Program-made: the position numbers and the translations under genes
DNA from: Microcebus murinus
Lineage: Eukaryota; Chordata; Mammalia; Primates; Cheirogaleidae
DNA: 64,000 bases
Assembly (NCBI RefSeq): GCF_040939455.1
Contig: NC_134109.1
Location: 50,558,001-50,622,000, forward strand
Reading direction: 5' to 3'
Notes under the pieces: model-generated
Databases searched by the model: none
What the model saw: only the letters and a program-made list of their open reading frames with translations
Told to the model about the DNA's origin: nothing
Shown: one piece after another, positions 37,509-48,459 of the stretch
Layout: each line of letters begins with the position of its first letter
Position numbering within the stretch: position 1 is the first letter of the stretch

Positions 37509-38078
37509 TGTTAAGTAGATAGTGAGGGCTTGGGGTCTCCTAAGGACAAAAGTAGGTGCTGTTGCTCTCATCTTGGTCCTGCCCAACTCTAATTCTCCAT
37601 ACCTGAGGGAGGAGGGAATATCCTATGAATCTGTCAATCAGAACTTGGCTTGCCAGCTGCAAAAAAACCTCAAAGGACTCTCTAGCCCATGGGTACCATA
37701 AAGTCTGGAAAGTGACCTAGAACCCACATGCGCAGTAAGACTCAGGTCATGCAGCTCCCCAAACTGTCCAATCAAAGTGGTTCTATGGTGACCTTTGAAC
37801 CACAGGGAGGTCCCTATCCAGACACCATAAAACAAGAGCCAGACCATAACCAGCCTCTCTTTTGCGCCATTCCTTTTGCTCTGTTTTTGCTACGACAATG
37901 GGTCTGGTTGTCATCCATGGCGTCGGTATCATACTCTGTAAAGCTATACCTTACTCTTGCCTATAATCCTTTTTCTCCTCAATAAACCTCATTTTTGTGC
38001 TTGCCTTATTTTGGCATGTCTGGTCATTCTTCAGCCATGAGCACACCAAGAACCAACATTTCAGACTGAAACCTGACA
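37509..38078 (+). mobile_element. ERV1-type solo LTR, about 570 bp
   Basis: It begins TGTTAAG and ends CCTGACA, with 'gttt' on both sides (37505-37508 and 38079-38082), consistent with a 4-bp duplication. Promoter-like parts lie in the right order: 'ccaatcaaagtgg' near 37768, 'accataaaacaag' near 37823 and the polyadenylation signal AATAAA at 37981, followed by a T/G-rich U5-like stretch. Composition is clearly different from the AT-rich flanks. No gag/pol/env sequence adjoins. An 85-codon frame within it is incidental. The short duplication could arise by chance, so the exact left end is uncertain by about 15 bp. Confidence 0.75.
37981..37986 (+). promoter_or_regulatory. Polyadenylation signal of the ERV1-type LTR
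   Basis: AATAAA after a C/T-rich stretch 'ctttttctcctc', about 92 bp before the LTR end, at the expected R/U5 position. Confidence 0.7.
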
Positions 38079-38082
38079 GTTT

Positions 38083-39180
38083 CATCAAAATAGACATAAG
38101 AAGAATACATTTAATGGAATAAATAACACGAATTATTCATGTGTTTAATAGTCATCTAAACATTACTGGCCCATGAACAGGACATTGAGAAATGCATGAT
38201 AATGATTAAATTCAGTTTTTCTTTGATACCTTACTGATTTTCAGTTAAATACAAACCACATTTTGTCTTCATGAAAGTATATTTGGGTAAAATATAATGA
38301 TAGAAAATTCTGTATTTATCAATGTGTCTGCTTTATTTATCATTTTCAAATGTGTGGATATCTAGCACATGGATGTCCATGTTTATTCTTATAGTGGGAT
38401 CCTCAAGGACCTGATTTTATTATACTTTTAAGTGCTTTAAATATTGTTCAGGTGGGTAAGAATGGGTATGTAAGTGGTCTAACCTATGACCATTTGAAAG
38501 TGCTCTTCATAAGCCATTCATAGAAAACAACAGGTGACTTGGTATAAAAGTTTTGAGTCACAAATTTTTGCCATATAAAACTCTGGCAGTACATTTTCTT
38601 CTGGTATGTGTATTATCCAACTGTCCTTTGAATATTTAAAAATAGCTTATTTTCTGTCTTCTAGACATTGGTAGACTTTTCTTTAACCTTTCAGAATATT
38701 TTACTTCATTTTTAAAATCATAAACTGTTTTATATTCCTTCTCAAAGATGATAAAATTTGCTAACTTGACATTGTTCTATATCGACAAGAATTTTAAAAA
38801 ATAATTATTTTATCTGATTTGATTCTTGTGGTTTCTTCCTTGAGAACATCTTTTCCTTCTTCATTTCTTCATTTGTGCTTTTACTTTTGGTTCTCCATAT
38901 TTGTCATCTTCTCCCTCATTCTTTCCACTTATTCCACACATTCCCCATGACCAGTTGTTATAACTATGATTTGGTCTGCCATATTGTCAGTTTTGCTTAT
39001 TAATGATTCAAAATGTTTTTGGCTGATACAAATACTTATAATACTTAATTATCGCATCCACTTCCATTTTTCTTTCTATTCTGTTGCCTTTGTATCACCC
39101 TTTACAGCTGTCTAAGCCTGTTTCATTGAGTCTGACAACACTGTAATCCATGTCTGAAGGAAGCTTATATGACAAACTGT
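38083..39180. other. Unassigned sequence
   Basis: No gene or named repeat. T/C-rich from about 38820 to 38960. Confidence 0.4.
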
Positions 39181-39184
39181 TTTC

Positions 39185-39520
39185 TCCCCCAGGCCCATCA
39201 CAGCCTTGCATTTACGAACACTAGATAGTATACTTCAGCAGCATGTTTGGAAGCTATCTTAAGCAGCAAAGTCACCCACAAAAAGCAGAAGAGTATGAAA
39301 AAGATAGCACTAAGATTGCAAAAAGGACATTTGTTCATAGTATGAGAGCTGAAACAAAAAGGCAGTGTTTCACTTTGTTTGACCTCAGCTGGGAATGTGC
39401 ATGTAGAGCAACTGAAATGTTTCATTGCTCTGTTCATGTCTGCAAATGATCGTGAAAGCCCAGCAAGTATTGACTTTGAGGTTACAAATAAATTATTACC
39501 ATTAGGCAAATTAGAAAATA
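39185..39520. other. Unassigned block open on both strands
   Basis: A mixed-composition block carries a 103-codon frame on the minus strand (39198-39509) overlapping a 68-codon frame on the plus strand (39243-39449). The sequence looks like a repeat I have seen but cannot name: 'cagcaaagtcacccacaaaa', 'aggacatttgttcatagtat', 'ggcagtgtttcactttgttt', 'gcaactgaaatgtttcattg'. I do not call a gene: no domain, no splice structure, and opposing frames of similar quality. Confidence 0.35.
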
Positions 39521-39539
39521 TGGACTCTATGAATAATGA

Positions 39540-42250
39540 AGATTAATTAATTTTATTAATAATATTAAATAAGGATTATTAATTGGATATATATTGTTTT
39601 CACTTCATTTACTTCCAGCCTCTCAGTTTCTTTATGTTTTTTTTTTTTTTTTGAGACAGAGTCTCACTTTTGTTGCCCAGGCTAGAGTGAGTGCCGTGGC
39701 GTCAGCCTCGCTCACAGCAACCTCAATCTCCTGGGCTCAAGCGATCCTCCTGCCTCAGCCTCCCGAGTAGCTGGGACTACAGGCATGCGCCACCATGCCC
39801 GGCTAATTTTTTGTATATATATTTTTAGTTGGTCAATTAATTTATTTCTATTTTTAGTAGAGACAGGGTCTCGCTCAGGCTGGTTTCGAACTCCCGACCT
39901 CGAGCAATCCGCCCGCCTCGGCCTCCCAGAGTGCTAGGATTACAGGCGTGAGCCACCGCGCCCGGCCTTGTTTCTTTATGTTTTAAGCAAGTATTTTGTA
40001 GACAGTATAAAGGTGGATCTTTTTAAAAAATTTATTCTGATAATCTCTATCTTCTAATTACAATTTTAGCCCATTACCTTTATGTTGGGTTTTTTGTCTA
40101 CCATTTTGTTAATTGTTTTCTGTTTTTCCTCTCTCTTTTTGTTCCTCTATTCTACTTCTTCCATATTATTTTAGAATAATTAAGGTCATTTGTTAAAATT
40201 CAAATGAGAATTTACGTATTGAGTTTTTAGCAATTCTTCATATGTTTTAAATGATTGCTCCTGTGATAACAATGTGCATTCTTAATTTTTCCTTACTTTA
40301 CTTAGACTTAATGTCATATCACTTCTTGTAAAATATAACACTGTAATTGTCTAAGGCCCATTTATCTACTCCTATGTTACATTTTTCTAGCCAAACCAGT
40401 CTCTGTTTGCTATTGTAGCTCAAAAGAAACTGTAGACAAAATGTGAAAGAATAGGCCTGGCTACATTCCCATCAAAAACAATTTACTAAAGTAGGCTATT
40501 CTATGATGACTCTTGCTTTATACTTTAGGCTATAGTTTTAATGTGTATTACTTCTGCACATTGTATAAAACCTTACAAGACAATGATTTAAAATTGTTCT
40601 TCATGCTATCATATGTATTTTTTTAAAAAATAAAGGAAAAGTAGTTTCTTATTTATCTATTTTCCATTTCTGGAGCAATTTATTTCTTTCAGAATATCTG
40701 GCTTTTTACTGGTATCATTTTTCTTCAACTCAAATAATTTCCTTTTACATTTCTGTAATGTAAATTTGCTGGTAACAAATTTACTTTGTTTTTTTTTAAT
40801 CTGAAAATGTCTTTATTTCACTTTCATATTTGAAAAATATTTTGCAAGAAAGAAAGGTTTGGTTGTACATGTTTTTTTAAATTGTTTTGTTCTGTTTTCC
40901 TCCAATTAGCTGTTTGAGATATTTGTTCCACAGATTTTTGCCACTATGGTTCCTGATGAGTACTTGTTTAATTCAAACCATTGTTTCCCTATACATAATG
41001 TGTTCTCATTTTCTGCCTGTGTCCAAGATTTTCTTTTTATTGTTTTATTTTCAACAATTTGATTATGAGTCTAGGCATAGTTTTATTTGTAGCTATTCTA
41101 CTTGGTGTTTGTTTTACATTTTGGATCTGTTAATTGTAATTTTTTCCAAACTTGGGGAATTTTAAGACATTAGTTTTTTTGAATATTTTTTTTCTATCCC
41201 ATTGTATTTTTTCCTTCTTCTGTGACTCCAGTTAAACATATGATAATCTCTCTTAAGATTTTTAAAAATTTTATACTTTTTTATCTCTGTTCTTTAGATT
41301 GGATGATTTCTATCAATCCATCTTCAATTTCACTGCCTTTCTCCCTATATTGTCTCCATTCTTCTGTTCAGCTCATTTCATAAAATTTTCATTATTTGCA
41401 TTTTTCTGTTGGTATTTTTTTTTACCTATTTATTTATTATGATAACATTTTCCTTTATATCATTGTACCTAGTTAATAAGAGCTGCTTTAAACTCCTGGT
41501 CTGAATATTCCAACAACTTGGTTATATCAAAATTTTCTATCGATATCCTTTTCTCTTGAGAAAACATTTTTCTGTTTATATTATTGCCAGTAATTCTGAA
41601 CTGTATCTGTGACATTATGAATGTTGTGTTGTAGAGGTTCTGGATTATATTTTATTTCCCTGAGAAATACTGTCATTAATTTGTGTTTTAGGAAGCAAAT
41701 AACTTGGTTGTATACAAATTATAAATGATGTCTCTAATTTTTATTTAAGCAGGTTAGAGTTTTCCTTATACATGCATAGTTCAGGGGCCAGCCAAATATT
41801 TGAACATAGCTTATGTGCACAGTATGTGGCTCTCCCTCTCTGGCTGTCTCTTTTCCAGAAACTCATGGTCACCCCAAATCCGTGCTCCTCACTGTCTTAC
41901 TTTCCAGCAGCTGTGGATGCACCAAGCTCTGTTTTTTAGTTCTTCTGTCAGAGTCTTAGACAAACTGCCGTGTCAGCTGCAACCTTCCTGCAGTCTAAAA
42001 AGCAATACAAATTAGAGTTTCACCATTTGCTATTCCTTTTGTGTGTGTGTGTGCTGATTTCCTACTGAATCTATGTACTTTTGTTCACTCTTCAGTGCTG
42101 CCAGGGAATTTTATTATAAATTTTAGCTTTGGTTTGGGTTATGTTTTTTGTCCAGAGTTTGGTGTTGCTATCTCTGAGACGGTCAATGGGAGCTTGCACA
42201 GCCATACTAGAATCAGAATTCAGAAACTTAGATTTTTGTTTTTAAAAAAT
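39540..42250 (-). mobile_element. Ancient L1M/HAL1-type LINE, 5' portion, antisense, split by an Alu
   Basis: Antisense LINE features occur in order across 1.7 kb or more: 'attttgtagacagtataaag', 'tctgataatctctatcttct', 'taccattttgttaattgtt', 'tgaaaatgtctttatttcac', 'caatttgattatgagtctag', 'ttgaatattttttttctatc' and 'tgtgactccagttaaacata'. From about 41620 to 42250 the sequence becomes GC-richer, which fits a 5' UTR. The Alu at 39641-39967 interrupts it and the LINE continues on both sides. No coding frame survives. Confidence 0.7.
39641..39967 (-). mobile_element. Full-length strepsirrhine-type dimeric Alu, antisense
   Basis: Poly-T (reverse of tail), right arm with 'tgagacagagtctcac', 'ctcctgcctcagcctcccga' and 'ggattacaggcgtgagccac', ending 'gcgcccggcc' (the reversed Alu start). 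The target-site duplication 'gtttctttatgtttt' is at 39626-39640 and 39970-39984. The segment 'gtctcgctcaggctgg' lacks the 7-nt stretch present in the Alu at 51.9 kb. Low divergence indicates lineage-specific, relatively recent insertion. The TSD copies are identical. Confidence 0.97.
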
Positions 42251-42254
42251 TAAT

Positions 42255-42835
42255 GACACCAATGTTTTCCCAGGTAGCTCCTTCTGTTAACAAAATTTCC
42301 TAACAAGGTCAAACATCATTTTTTGAATTTATAAATCTCTTGTTACATTAAAAAGCAAATGAAATGGATTAGAACTCACTCAGTCCTCAGTGATGTGTCT
42401 GAATGAATTGTCTCCCTTGGCAGCATCCAGAAATCAATTCAAAATTTTCCATTTCAGTTTCCATTATAATCCCAACAACTGGACCCCTTCTTGGCTTACT
42501 ATGTTAATTGTCTGTTTCACTATCATTGTCTGGGATTATATGAAAATGCTACCCTGTGCTATAAAGCATGCAAACTCAACTCAGCTCCATAGCATTTCCG
42601 TTATACTTTGTAGACAATATGTTTTGTTTCTCCTTTGGTTATAAAACGAAGTCATGATATTTTTATAGTAATCAAAATGAATAATTCTGAGCCCCCATTT
42701 TTTTTTTTTTTTTTTTTGCTTATTGAGTAAATCTTATGAACTCTCCAAGGTACTTATAATCTTATTTAAAGTCATTCCTGTTTACTAATGACTATAAAAG
42801 AGGAAACCAGAAAACATTCTCCCCAAGTTTCTATT
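42255..42835. other. Unassigned sequence with a 20-nt poly-T tract at 42698-42717
   Basis: No gene or named repeat. The poly-T could be the reversed tail of an unrecognised retrotransposed fragment; no duplication was seen. Confidence 0.4.
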
Positions 42836-42839
42836 AAAA

Positions 42840-43410
42840 CATGGTATGGTGGCAGAATGATTCTCCAAAGATATCCATGCTCTAATTTCTGAAATTTGTG
42901 AATATTACCTTAAATTTCAAAGGGATTTTGGAAATGTAATTGCGATTATGGATCTGAATTATCTTGATGGACCCAATCTAATAACATGAGCTATTGGAAG
43001 CAGAGGACTCTATCCAGTTGCAGTCAGAGAGATATGGTGGAAGAGGAGGCAAGAGAGTTGCAGCAGCAGCAGTCAGAGATTCCAAGTGGGAGGAGGATTT
43101 CATGTACATTTTCTGGCTATGAAATAAAGGGACTCAATCCAAGAATGGGAGAGAGACTGCTAGGAGAAAAAGGCAGCCCTAAGCTAACAACCAGCAAGAA
43201 ATAGGGACCTCAGTTCTACAACCACAGAGAACTGTGTTTTTCCAATAACTTGAGATAGGAAATTCTTCCTGGAGCTTTCAATAAGAGCTCAGTAAACTAC
43301 CCCTTTGATTTCAGCCTTATGAGACCAACTGGAACAGAGAACCCAGTTTAGATGTGCCAGATTTATTACTTAACAGAAAGTATGAGTTAATAAATGTATT
43401 CTGTTTTAAG
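42840..43410 (+). mobile_element. MLT1-type (MaLR) LTR, sense
   Basis: MLT1-like order: 'atgattctccaaagatatcc', 'gaatattaccttaaatttca', 'ggaaatgtaattgcgattat', 'ggacccaatctaataacatg', 'aaccagcaagaaatagggac', 'ctcagttctacaaccacag', then 'ttaataaatgtattctgttt' followed by 'taagctaag', the usual 3' polyadenylation region. The end is cut short by the L1 at about 43417. The 72-codon frame at 42986-43204 is incidental. Confidence 0.75.
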
Positions 43411-43416
43411 CTAAGC

Positions 43417-44305
43417 TTGTAAAACCACAATGAGATACCACCTAATCCCAGTGAGAATGGCCTGTATCAAGAAATCCCAAAACAACAAATGCTGGCGAGG
43501 ATGTGGAGAGACAGGAACACTCTCACATTGCTGGTGGGACTGCAAATTAGTGCAACCTTTGTGGAAAAGAATTTGGAGATACCTCAAACAACTAGAAATA
43601 GAAATACCATTCGACCCAGCAATAGCATTGTTGGGCATCTACCCAAAAGAACATAAGTCACTCTATTATAAAGACATCTGTACCCGAATGTTTATGGCAG
43701 CACAATTCACTATTGCACGGTCATGGAAATTACCCAAGTGCCTGTCAATTCATGAGTGGATAACTAAAATGTGGTATATACTCACAATGGAATATTACTC
43801 AATCCTAAGAAATGATAGTGAACTAGTACCATTTATGCTATCCTGGATTAAGCTTAAGCCTGTAATACAAAGCGAGACGACACAAGACCTGGAAAATGGG
43901 CTACATAGCTAGTACCATAGCCATCAAATTGGTACTGACAGACTAAAACTATGGTGCTCAAAAAATTATAGTGTTCAACAGGGATTTGGGGGGGGAGACC
44001 CACATTTTAAGGATGTGATGAGCATTGTAGGGGGGAAAGGATTACCTCTATCCCTTTTTAGGGAGAGGCAAAGAAACACACTGTAACCAAAATGTCTTAA
44101 AAAAAATCTGTTATTGGGAGGTGAACAGGTGGAAGGGGGGAGGTGGGGAAGGGTACGCACTTACATGGTGGGTGCAGGGCGCACCACTTGGAGACTGGAT
44201 ACACTTGAAACTCTGGCATAGCGGGGTGGGGAGGGGGGGCAGGGGCAAGATATGTAACCCTAACAATATTTGTACACACAGAACTTGAGATAATAAAAAA
44301 AAAAT
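43417..44305 (+). mobile_element. 5'-truncated, well-preserved L1 3' end with poly-A
   Basis: It contains the last part of ORF2 (stop at 43910-43912), a 3' UTR with a G-rich region (43986-44245, including 'ggggggg' runs) and a terminal A-rich tail (44293-44308). ORF2 is uninterrupted here and the 3' UTR is intact, so this is one of the youngest L1 insertions in the window. The left boundary abuts an MLT1 LTR. I could not find a convincing target-site duplication. Confidence 0.95.
43430..43912 (+). pseudogene. L1 ORF2 C-terminal fragment (160 codons, open)
   Basis: Encodes the C-terminal domain of L1 ORF2p, which in full-length elements helps bind RNA for target-primed reverse transcription. 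The cysteine motif is intact: residues about 21-38 read C-x3-C-x7-H-x4-C (CWRGC...H-CWWDC). Downstream '[10 protein letters not shown]', '[15 protein letters not shown]' and 'MEYYSILRN' are typical. The normal stop is used. All endonuclease and reverse-transcriptase sequence is missing because of 5' truncation, so no functional protein is expected. The first ATG is internal and not a real start. Confidence 0.93.
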
Positions 44306-44309
44306 AAAG

Positions 44310-45080
44310 TCAATTGTATCTGATATGAGAATGGCAAAAAAAGGAAAGAAAAATAATTACTAATTATAGAAAATTCATTCTCTTAATTACCATCTTCCTT
44401 GTCCACTATCAGATTACCTGTAGAGAACTGAATATATATTCCCATGAAAATCTGGCAACTCAGCAGCAGAATATGATCCCATACCTTGTGAACCCCTACA
44501 CATTAAAGGAAAACAACTTAGTCAACAAGTGGTCTTCTCAGTCACTGGTCAGACAGAAGTTTCTCCCACTAGGACAAGACTAGAAAAGTCAGTGCAATAT
44601 TAATGGAAGTCTGGACTCCCATGTTACTGCTCTTTGGTCACACTGCTATTTTATTTTACACACACAAGTCAACACATATATCAAAACTTTTTCATACTAT
44701 CTGGAAGACCAGGATGCCTGTATTTTAATGAATTTTCTTTTTTAGCCTCACTCTTCTGACCTCCAACAACAGCCTTGAGAATGGAGGACATCTGTCCTCA
44801 TATCAAAGTTTTTCATGACATATTGTCTACAAAAGAATGTCGTTTACTTTAAGAGACACCACTTTTTGTGCATGTGTGTAACATATCTCATAAAATACAA
44901 ATAGGGTAGAGAGATGGGGGATTCATATGCTTCAATAACACCAAATAACCTCCAATATGTATAATGTAGCAATCAGAATTAATATTTCTAATGAGTGTAC
45001 AATCCAAGTAAATAGATGGATCTCTCAAGAGACACTTATTTACAAGAAAGATGCTTTTTATCACTTCTAAATTCAGAAAA
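44310..45080. other. Unassigned sequence
   Basis: No gene or confidently named repeat. Confidence 0.4.
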
Positions 45081-45084
45081 AGGC

Positions 45085-45325
45085 ATAGACTCAATAATAG
45101 TCAACATTTATATAACTCTAACAATATAACATAAATATAATACTCAGAATAATACCTTGAGGTAGATACCATTAATATAGCTATTATATTCATAGCAAAA
45201 ACCAAGACACAGAGGATCAGTAACTTTCCAAGGATCATAGCTATAAAACCTTAGAATCAAAAGTAGGCAGTGTGATGCTAGGGCCTGAGCTCTTGACCAT
45301 TAGACTATAATACCTCTTGTTACAT
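45085..45325 (-). repeat. MIR SINE, antisense
   Basis: 'aataccttgaggtagatacc', 'aagacacagaggatcagtaa', 'ctttccaaggatcatagcta', 'aagtaggcagtgtgatgcta' and 'gagctcttgaccattagact' follow antisense MIR almost end to end. Confidence 0.85.
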
Positions 45326-45329
45326 TGCT

Positions 45330-46450
45330 TTGTTTATGCATTACTCTAAAGGCATGTGAAAGTACACATGATGATAAAATAGGAGCACTAAGAATTGGTC
45401 CAAGAAATAATTCATTTGAATATTTTAAAAGGCCTGTAAGTTATCCATTATAGAATCTGACAGTAACTGATGTCCAAAATATGATTCTGTCACCTAAGAA
45501 AGTTTATAGCATGTTCTGTTTTATTTAGAAATAGTCCAAACCACAGTTTGTTACAATAAAATATTCTTTGCTAACATATAAAATCCACCACTATTTTAAA
45601 ACTTTAGCCTAAAACGTGTAATTGCTCTTTAACCTTACTACACTAACACTATTCTCTTAGACTCTGTAACTTTTCAGATTTTGAAATGTGCTCCTTTATG
45701 TGTGCATTTTAATAGCAACTTCATTTTAGCTAGAACTTCAACAAATATCCCAGTCATTGGTTGATATCATGGAAAGAATAGTGGTTTATAGTGCATATGT
45801 AACAAGCTTCTTCACCAAGATTACAAAGATGTACTGTGCTCTGAAATAGCCTTTCCATCTTGGTCACTGACCCATCCAATTAAGATTAATGATCAAAGTG
45901 CAGGCAACCCCAGTGAGCAATTCACCAGTTAAATATCACTTCTTTCATGTCTGTCTTTTATCTCTACAATTGAATGTTCAATGGAATAGTTATTTCATTT
46001 TTCCCTGGTTTATAAGATTTTCAAAGAAGAAACTGAAGTAAATTAGAAGTTGTATCAAAGAAACCCCTATAGACTATTTTCCAATTTCATTTTTCTTCAT
46101 TCTTAATTATGATATTTATTTAAGCTATTCTTCATTCTTCCAACTCAAAATGTAGACATAAAAATATTTTCTTATTTTTTCAGATGTAATAACTGGGTTA
46201 GACTTCCTTAAATGTTTCAAATTAAAGACTACAAAGCTGCATTTTCCTTATTTTATCTGTCCTCCCCAACCTCTCTCAGAAAATACCTAAACTGGAAAGA
46301 GTCCAGCCCCATACTAACTGCTAATAACTTACTAAATATGTAAGTAGTATATTTTTAAGGAACTTGGGTTACTCTTCCTTCCCTTTCCTTCCTTTCTTCT
46401 CAACTAGGTTTTATTTATTTCAGGGTGACTGTGAGTCACTTATCATCATG
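45330..46450. other. Unassigned sequence
   Basis: No gene or confidently named repeat. Confidence 0.4.
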
Positions 46451-46454
46451 GTAA

Positions 46455-46637
46455 AGCAGTGCCTCTTAGGGTGCATCAGAATGACATGAGAACTTGCTAA
46501 AAACATAGATTACTGGACCCAAACCTCAGAGTTTTTGATTTTGTAGATCTAGAATGAAGGTGGAAATTTTTCATTTCTAACAAGTTCTCAAGTGATGCTT
46601 CTAACACTGGTCTGTGAACTGCATTTTAAGAATTATT
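46455..46637 (+). mobile_element. MER5A (hAT-Charlie MITE), sense
   Basis: Near full-length: 'gtgcatcagaatgacatgag', 'acttgctaaaaacatagatt', 'actggacccaaacctcagag', 'tttctaacaagttctcaagt', 'gatgcttctaacactggtct'. The terminal repeats are eroded but recognisable ('cagtgcctctta' at the left). Confidence 0.88.
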
Positions 46638-46639
46638 AT

Positions 46640-47995
46640 CTTAGAAGTTTGCCTCATTTCTATAGTCTGGAAATTCTACCACTAAAAATGCAGGTTTTAC
46701 CCTTGCACTAATTGGCATTTTTTTATTCATCTACTCAGAACATGATAGATATGTTCTATATTTGAATGGTTACTGTGTTTTATGGTATTTTATTTATGAT
46801 CAAGGAAGCCAGGGATTCCTATACTTCAGGTAAAATCTGGGGATCCATTTTCTGTCTCTGAACCTATTCTGTCATTTAATCTAAAAAGGCATGCTAACAG
46901 AAAGTAGGCTACTGACACATTTTCCAACAAATGCCCGAAGACAAAACTGAAAGTGAGAAAGCATTTTTACCACTTCACCCATTCATGTTAATTTAGTGAA
47001 TGAACTTTTGGAGTGGGGGGTATAGTTCAGTTGTTGAATCACTGAAGTAAAATAAATTAGCGAACATTTTATTGCATGTGCAAGACTGATAAACCTGTCT
47101 ACTTTTACGTACAAGAGGATGAAAATTTACACTTTATAGATTACTTAGTTATATTTTAGCATGCTAATTTAGCACTAATGTAGTTTTTAAATAGTATGAT
47201 ATTTGCTGCACTAGGTACAGATATGATAAACAGAATTGTCATTTAATATTAATTTAAAATTATATGGGCAATATATATATATATATATAATTTGTATTAT
47301 TACTAGTATGCTTAAAAACCAAAGAAACATTTGGCTATTAATGTAACATAATTGGTTTAGTTAATTAGATAATTACCATAACTACGAATTCATTTTTAAT
47401 TAGAACTTCAGTAGATGACAACCCATATCTGTAGTATATACCTTTTATGTTTATTTAAGAAGAAAATATTTCAACACTCAAAATGTGTTTCCACAATCAG
47501 CAGATTTCTTTTACATTTTGTGAAAAGTTTGCTTACAGATTTACCTAAAGGTTGAAATCAGAAAAAATATGAACTCATAAATTAACTGGTTGTTCACTTT
47601 TAAAAATCAGTGTGTGTAATGTCCTTGTTGTCTTGACATAGTTACTAAAAATTCCATAAAGTTTTAAAAATTATTGAAAGTATTCCTTTAAAACAATGGG
47701 TTTCAGTAAAACTAAATTCAAAGTTGTGGATAAAAATTTGCCACTTCTCATACCCAATCTGTTTTCTCCTTAGGGCATTCTTTTTATCTTCCCATATGAG
47801 TTTTTTTTCTCTGAAAACTAGTAAAAACAACAGAACATTATTATTATAGTGGAAATATATAGCTTCTATATTTTTGGCCATTGCCGCTTCTAACCTTCTT
47901 TATATTCATATAGCTAGTGAGAAATATAGGCCAAACAATAATAAAGTTAAGACTGCATGCTATTATAATAATTATTATTGCTATATTAATAATGT
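46640..47995. other. Unassigned AT-rich sequence with (AT)n at 47270-47290
   Basis: No gene. The (AT)n run is short. A 78-codon minus frame at 47645-47881 has no domain. Confidence 0.4.
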
Positions 47996-48000
47996 AAATC

Positions 48001-48457
48001 CAGTTGACCACTTACAACACAGATTTGAACGGCATGGATCCACTTATATGCAGATTTTCTTCTGCACTTGCTACCGCTGAGACAGCAAGATCAATCCCTC
48101 CCTCTTCCTCCTCCTCAGCCTACTCAATGTGAAGATGATGAGAAAGAAGACCTTTATGATGATCTACTTCAACTTAATAAATAGTAAATTTAATAATACT
48201 TAATAAATAGTATGTTTTCTCTGTCTTATTGTTTTCTTAATAACTTTTTATTTTTTCTAGTTCATTGTAAGAATACAGTATATCATACATAGCATATAAA
48301 TTATGTGTTAACTGACTGGTTATATTATCAGTAAGGCTTCTAGTCAACAATAGGCTATGAGTAAGTTTTGGGGGAGTCAAAAGTTGTACATGGATTTTGA
48401 ATGCATGGGAGATTGGCACCCTTAACACCCACCCCTCGTGTTTTCAAGGGTCAACTG
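48001..48457 (+). mobile_element. Non-autonomous Tigger3-like element (pogo/Tc1-mariner superfamily)
   Basis: Terminal inverted repeats 'cagttgaccacttacaacac' and (reversed) 'ggtcaactg', with the TA target on the right at 48458-48459. Internal 'tgaacggcatggatccactt', 'ttgtaagaatacagtatat' and 'ttttgggggagtcaaaagt' match the remembered consensus. About 457 bp, with no transposase. Confidence 0.85.
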
Positions 48458-48459
48458 TA

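Noticed and set aside
37728..37985. 85-codon frame in GC-richer sequence
   Set aside because: It lies wholly within the ERV1-type LTR and ends at the polyadenylation signal.
42698..42717. 20-nt poly-T as the reversed tail of a processed pseudogene
   Set aside because: No recognisable gene-derived sequence to its right and no target-site duplication found.
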